This document shows positions 7,154-10,300 of a stretch of DNA of 10,300 nucleotides, in pieces. The notes under the pieces were generated by a model. It saw only the letters and a list, made by a program, of their open reading frames with translations. It ran no database searches and had not been told where the DNA came from. A program made the translations under genes and the position numbers. The stretch is from Rickettsiales bacterium. Lineage in GTDB: Bacteria; Pseudomonadota; Alphaproteobacteria; Rickettsiales; UBA1997. Every line of letters begins with the position of its first letter. Within the stretch, counting starts at the first letter, position 1. The stretch covers positions 1-10,300 of the forward strand of contig JAOFKK010000032.1 in NCBI GenBank assembly GCA_028040005.1, in the 5' to 3' direction.

Positions 7154-7759
7154 TTAAAAATATTTTACAATACCAACTCTAAAAGTTTTAATATTTGATT
7201 TTAAAATACTTAAATTAGCCCTCCTTTCTTGATAAGAAGCTCTAAAAGCAATATCTAAAATATAAGGATCAATTTGCAATCCGGCACCATATAAAAATGC
7301 AGTTTCATGAGATTTAAAAAATTCATTATCCGATATTTTTTGAATTTTTAAATTATTATTAATATCAGAAATACCCGCCTCTAAAAATAAATCTAACAAA
7401 CCATCACCAACTAAAGGAATAAAAATTAATGCAGAAGCATCAATCATGGTTATTTTAGAAGATGATTTTATAGAAGGATTTTGATCAGTAAAATCAGTTG
7501 ATTTAGCAGAAAAACGACTAAAATTAGCATTAAAACCAAGATATTTAATAGGTCTAATATGTAAACCTAATGCTATATTTTCAAAATTTTTAAGGTCATT
7601 TTCAAGGTTATGTCTCTTAAAATTTTTCTTTTCAATATGGCTAGTTTGATGTTCTAGTGTTATTGCAGATTTAAACATTAAATCACTTACCGATAAAGCA
7701 AATGATATTTTAGGAAATAACAAAATAAAAAATAAAAATATTTTGATTTTTTTCATCAT
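7154..7759 (-). CDS. Putative outer-membrane beta-barrel protein
   Basis: The 201-aa product starts with a classical signal peptide: MMKK, hydrophobic core IFLFFILLF, and a probable cleavage after A21 (SFA|LSV). The mature part shows alternating hydrophobic/polar strands, for example ALGLHIRPIKYLGFNANFSRF and FLYGAGLQIDPYILDIAF (both split by turns), and ends in KYF, the C-terminal aromatic residue that the BAM machinery recognises. About 180 mature residues suit an eight-stranded barrel of the OmpA/OmpW-like size class. I cannot assign a named family or function; surface exposure is inference. Start: ATG at 7759, with a second ATG directly after. It is the first gene of the run leading to recR, lpxL and ftsH, and its promoter region is shared head-to-head with lepB. 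Confidence 0.75.
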   Translation of the reverse strand: MMKKIKIFLFFILLFPKISFALSVSDLMFKSAITLEHQTSHIEKKNFKRHNLENDLKNFENIALGLHIRPIKYLGFNANFSRFSAKSTDFTDQNPSIKSSSKITMIDASALIFIPLVGDGLLDLFLEAGISDINNNLKIQKISDNEFFKSHETAFLYGAGLQIDPYILDIAFRASYQERRANLSILKSNIKTFRVGIVKYF

Positions 7760-7803
7760 TAGTAATAGGTTCTATTTATTATAAATAAAAATGATAAATC
7801 TTA
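7760..7803. promoter_or_regulatory. Divergent promoter region with 15-bp palindrome
   Basis: These 44 bp separate the divergent starts of the outer-membrane protein gene and lepB. TATTTAT-T-ATAAATA (7773-7787) is a perfect inverted repeat. On the minus strand it contains a perfect TATAAT (plus positions 7778-7783), placed about 18 nt before the ATG at 7759; on the plus strand it contains TATAAA and lies close to the lepB start. No good -35 box is visible on either side, so leaders would be very short. The palindrome could be an operator coordinating both genes, or just a consequence of two facing -10 boxes. Confidence 0.45.
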
Positions 7804-8697
7804 ATGTTTAATAAAAAAGACAAAATTAAAAATTTAATAGAAAAAATTAAAAATATAAAATCATCATATTTTTATATATCTCTTGCTGTTACAATAATTT
7901 TATCTTTTATCGTTAAAGGCTTTTTAGAGATTAAATTAATATTTATATTTTTACTTTTAGCAATATCTTTACTTAGATTTTTTAAAAAAAAGGAGGGTTT
8001 TGTTAAAGATATTATATTAATTGTTTTTTTTGCAATTGCTTTTAGATCTTTTATTTTTGAACCTTTTCACATCCCTTCTGGTTCTATGAAGCCTAACTTA
8101 TTAATACATGATTATATTGTAGTTTCTAAAATATCTTATGGCTATAGTCGATTTTCTTTACCTTTTGGATTAGATTTATTTTCTGGGAGAATTTTTGCAG
8201 ATAAGCCAGAAAGAGGAGATGTGGCGGTTTTTAGAAATCCAAAAGAAACAAATATTAATTATATTAAAAGAATAATTGGCTTACCAGGTGATAAAATTAA
8301 ATTAAATAATGGACAGGTTTTTATTAATAATATTGCTGTACCAAAAGAATATGATAAAGAATTTAAAGATTTATTTAAAAATGGTAATCAATTTATTGTA
8401 AAACAATTTAATGAGACTTTGCCAAATAATAGAATTGTTAAAATTATTGATTATGGTAATTCTATAGCAGATAATACGGATGAATATATAGTTCCTAAAA
8501 ATCATTATTTTGCAATGGGTGATAATAGAGATAATTCTAATGATAGTAGATTTATTTCTTCAGTTGGATTTATTCCCTATGAAAATTTAATAGGAGAGGC
8601 TAAAATAATATTTTTCTCGGCTCGATATCCTTTTTTGCAATTTTTAAAATGGCCGTTTAATATTAGGTTTGATAGAATTTTTAAATTAATAAAATAA
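7804..8697 (+). CDS. lepB: Signal peptidase I
   Basis: LepB is the inner-membrane Ser/Lys endopeptidase (family S26) that removes signal peptides from exported proteins on the periplasmic side. The 297-aa product shows the family boxes: PSGSMKP with catalytic S94, RGDVAVFRNP (137-146), YIKRIIGLPGD with general-base K155, and GDNRDNSNDSRF (239-250). Three hydrophobic segments precede or border the catalytic box (about 23-40, 44-59 and 68-84), with KKKEG between the second and third; this puts the N-terminus in the cytoplasm and the active site in the periplasm. E. coli LepB has two such segments. Start: ATG at 7804, no Shine-Dalgarno; a 6-codon out-of-frame ORF (7791-7811) overlaps the start. 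It is followed 1 nt later by nuoE. The rnc-era neighbours common elsewhere are absent from this window. Confidence 0.97.
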   Translation: MFNKKDKIKNLIEKIKNIKSSYFYISLAVTIILSFIVKGFLEIKLIFIFLLLAISLLRFFKKKEGFVKDIILIVFFAIAFRSFIFEPFHIPSGSMKPNLLIHDYIVVSKISYGYSRFSLPFGLDLFSGRIFADKPERGDVAVFRNPKETNINYIKRIIGLPGDKIKLNNGQVFINNIAVPKEYDKEFKDLFKNGNQFIVKQFNETLPNNRIVKIIDYGNSIADNTDEYIVPKNHYFAMGDNRDNSNDSRFISSVGFIPYENLIGEAKIIFFSARYPFLQFLKWPFNIRFDRIFKLIK

Positions 8698-8698
8698 C

Positions 8699-9187
8699 AT
8701 GTCTTTTACTTTTGATAAAGAAAATTTACAAAAATCACAGGAAATAATAGCAAAATACCCTCAAGAAAGATCAAAATCTGCAGTAATGCCATTACTTGAT
8801 TTAGCTCAAAGACAAAATAATAATTATATTTCAAAAGAAATTATTGAATATTTATCTAACTTACTAGATTTACCTGTAATTCATATTTATGAAGTTGCTA
8901 GCTTTTATTCAATGTATAATCTTGAACCAGTTGGTAAATATTTAATTCAAGTTTGTGGTACAACACCTTGTATGCTTTGCGGTTCTAAAAAAATTACTGA
9001 AGTTATTAAAAAACATCTAAAGATTGAAATGAATCAAACCACTAAAGATAAATTATTTACTTTAAAAGAGGTAGAATGTTTAGGGGCTTGTGTTAATGCA
9101 CCAATGATTCAAATTAATGATGATTATCATGAAAAATTAGATGATAAAAAAACATTAGAAATATTAAAAGAATTGAAAAAAGGTTAA
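8699..9187 (+). CDS. nuoE: NADH-quinone oxidoreductase subunit E (complex I, 24-kDa homologue)
   Basis: NuoE is the thioredoxin-fold subunit of the NADH-dehydrogenase module of complex I and carries the off-path [2Fe-2S] cluster N1a. The 162-aa product matches the bacterial length. Ligands are C86 and C91 in CGTTPC, and C127 and C131 in CLGAC; an additional C94 follows (CMLCG). The N-terminal helical part contains the typical YEVASFYSMYN block (64-74). The ATG comes 1 nt after the lepB TAA (TAACATG), with no Shine-Dalgarno, so it is co-transcribed with lepB. Its usual partner nuoF is not adjacent. Its stop overlaps the convergent hemE stop within one TTAA, leaving no room for a separate terminator. 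Confidence 0.97.
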   Translation: MSFTFDKENLQKSQEIIAKYPQERSKSAVMPLLDLAQRQNNNYISKEIIEYLSNLLDLPVIHIYEVASFYSMYNLEPVGKYLIQVCGTTPCMLCGSKKITEVIKKHLKIEMNQTTKDKLFTLKEVECLGACVNAPMIQINDDYHEKLDDKKTLEILKELKKG

Positions 9188-10218
9188 TCTTTATAATTTC
9201 TTACTAAATTTAACACCAATTCAACATTTTCAATTGGCGTATCTTTTAAAATACCATGTCCTAAATTAAATATAAAAGGGTGGTCATTAAAATTATCCAA
9301 AATATTTAAAACTTCTTTTTTAATTTGATCTTTTGATCCGTAACAAAGAAGAATATTATCCAAATTACCTTGAATCACCTTATTATATTTATTTTGAATA
9401 TTATTTTTAACCCATTTTTTAGGTATGTTTTGATCAATCGCCAAACATTCAAAATTAATATCTTTACAAATATTTTCATTTAAAAGTCCAACTCCTTTGG
9501 TAAATAAAATAACAGGAATATTAGGATATTTATCCTTAATTTTATCTATAATTTGTTTATTTGGATTTAATACCCATTTATTAAATTGATCTTCAGGTAA
9601 AATACCAGCCCAAGAATCAAATAATTGAATAATTTCAACACCAGATTCAATTTGATGAGATAAATATTCAATAATAGCATTTATTAAGATGTTAATTAAT
9701 TTTTGAAAAAATATCTCATCATTTATTGCTATAGATCTTGTTTTTTCAAAATTTTTAGAAGAAGATCCTTCAATAATATAGGTTGCAATAGTCCAAGCAG
9801 AGCCACTAAAACCAATTAAATTGGTTTCCTTAGGTTTGTTTGATTTAATAATATCTATTGTCTCAAAAACAGGATTAAGATGATTTTTAATATTATTTAT
9901 TTTAAGATTTTCTAATTGCTTTTGATTTGTTACTGATTGTAATTTTGGTCCAAAATTTTTAATAAATTCTGTTTTTATACCCAAAGCATCTGGGATCACT
10001 AAAATATCAGAAAATAATATCGCCCCATCAAATCCAAATCTTTCAATAGGTTGTAAAGTTATTTTGGATGCTAATTTTGGATTGTAACATAAATCTAAAA
10101 AATTATTTTCTTTAGATCTTATTTCTCTATATTCAGGAAGATATCTTCCTGCTTGCCTCATAAACCAAATTGGAGGGGTAGAGAATTTTTCTTTTTTTAA
10201 AGTTTTATATAATTTCAA
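9184..10218 (-). CDS. hemE: Uroporphyrinogen decarboxylase
   Basis: HemE is the cytoplasmic enzyme that removes four acetate carboxyls from uroporphyrinogen III to give coproporphyrinogen III in haem synthesis. The 344-aa product has normal length. Signature 1 is WFMRQAGRYLPEYRE (18-32, with R21 and R25). The catalytic Asp is D71 in FSDIL, signature 2 is GFSGSAWTIATYIIEG (136-151, with Y147), S202 lies in FDSWAG and H321 in NLGHG. Signature 2 has Ala141 where the family pattern has Pro, a conservative oddity since the key polar residues are present. The start is a TTG at 10218: an in-frame TAA lies six codons upstream and the first ATG (Met20) is inside signature 1, so TTG is the only reasonable choice apart from a rarer ATT just before it. 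It converges on nuoE with overlapping stops. Its upstream flank resembles an origin edge. Confidence 0.96.
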   Translation of the reverse strand: MKLYKTLKKEKFSTPPIWFMRQAGRYLPEYREIRSKENNFLDLCYNPKLASKITLQPIERFGFDGAILFSDILVIPDALGIKTEFIKNFGPKLQSVTNQKQLENLKINNIKNHLNPVFETIDIIKSNKPKETNLIGFSGSAWTIATYIIEGSSSKNFEKTRSIAINDEIFFQKLINILINAIIEYLSHQIESGVEIIQLFDSWAGILPEDQFNKWVLNPNKQIIDKIKDKYPNIPVILFTKGVGLLNENICKDINFECLAIDQNIPKKWVKNNIQNKYNKVIQGNLDNILLCYGSKDQIKKEVLNILDNFNDHPFIFNLGHGILKDTPIENVELVLNLVRNYKD

Positions 10219-10300
10219 AATAAATCTATATATTTATTATTATAATAAGGGGGTGTAATAAGTTTATTATTATAATTAACAAAGTTATTAACAAGAAGAT
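10219..10300. other. AT-rich hemE upstream flank, candidate edge of the chromosomal origin (oriC)
   Basis: In Caulobacter crescentus and Rickettsia prowazekii the chromosome origin lies directly upstream of hemE. This 82-bp flank is extremely AT-rich apart from one GGGGG-T-G run. It holds a 14-bp perfect direct repeat, TTTATTATTATAAT, at 10233-10246 and 10263-10276 (period 30). A palindrome TTATTATAATAA lies at 10237-10248. The octamer ATTAACAA is repeated at 10275-10282 and 10287-10294 (period 12). TTATTAACA at 10285-10293 is one mismatch from the DnaA box TTATNCACA. The same region must hold the hemE promoter; minus-strand TATAAT matches occur in it. The window ends here, so the call rests on location and repeats. 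Confidence 0.4.
10233..10276. repeat. Pair of 14-bp direct repeats, 30-bp period
   Basis: TTTATTATTATAAT occurs identically at 10233-10246 and 10263-10276. The copies are separated by a 16-bp spacer containing the only G-run of the flank (GGGGG at 10249-10253). A 30-bp period is close to three helical turns, so both copies would face the same side of the DNA. The function is unknown; they could be iteron-like sites or an unwinding element next to an origin. Confidence 0.7.

Noticed and set aside
1..10300. tRNA or rRNA genes, CRISPR arrays, insertion sequences, toxin-antitoxin or defence systems
   Set aside because: No T-loop pattern, regular spaced repeats, transposase-like frames, terminal inverted repeats or paired small toxin/antitoxin frames were seen on either strand.

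Overview
This AT-rich window (roughly 30% G+C by eye, with coding third positions dominated by A/T) reads as a compact, reduced alphaproteobacterial genome, most likely Rickettsiales-like or another host-associated AT-rich lineage such as Holosporales. The reasons are a NuoG of the short mitochondrial type (four cluster-binding motifs, 682 aa), complex I genes scattered (nuoG and nuoE lie about 6 kb apart on opposite strands), gene junctions of 0, 1 or -4 nt, almost no Shine-Dalgarno sequences, and a hemE whose upstream flank looks like the edge of a replication origin. The lipid A acyltransferase argues for a lineage that still makes LPS, so against Anaplasmataceae. The species cannot be named from the sequence alone.

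Layout. Positions 1-315 (minus) hold the 5' part of a membrane-anchored protein of unknown function whose base composition (about 51% G+C) differs sharply from everything else. A short spacer with a (TTAA)5 repeat separates it from nuoG (393-2441, minus), which overlaps the fluoride channel gene crcB (2438-2827, minus) by 4 nt. Between crcB and the next gene is a 142-bp spacer with a G+C-rich, foldable segment (about 2870-2967) behind a perfect TATAAT on the plus strand: a candidate small RNA gene. An unrecognised 251-aa protein with a GTG start follows (2970-3725, minus).

Positions 3766-7759 (minus) form a tight run, read in the order outer-membrane protein, recR, lpxL-type acyltransferase, ftsH. 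Its junctions are 6, 0 and 1 nt. It combines recombination repair with envelope work: lipid A acylation, a barrel protein, and the membrane protease that in other bacteria controls LPS synthesis.

A 44-bp divergent promoter region (7760-7803) with a 15-bp palindrome leads to lepB-nuoE (plus, 1-nt spacing). NuoE meets hemE (9184-10218, minus, TTG start) tail to tail with overlapping stop codons. The last 82 bp, upstream of hemE, are very AT-rich with direct repeats and a near-consensus DnaA box. This is where alphaproteobacterial oriC is known to lie in Caulobacter and Rickettsia.

Most of the window is ordinary housekeeping sequence and I see no defence system, mobile element, CRISPR array, tRNA or rRNA. 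The parts worth a second look are the composition island at 1-315, the candidate RNA at 2870-2967, the orphan protein at 2970-3725 and the putative origin edge at 10219-10300.
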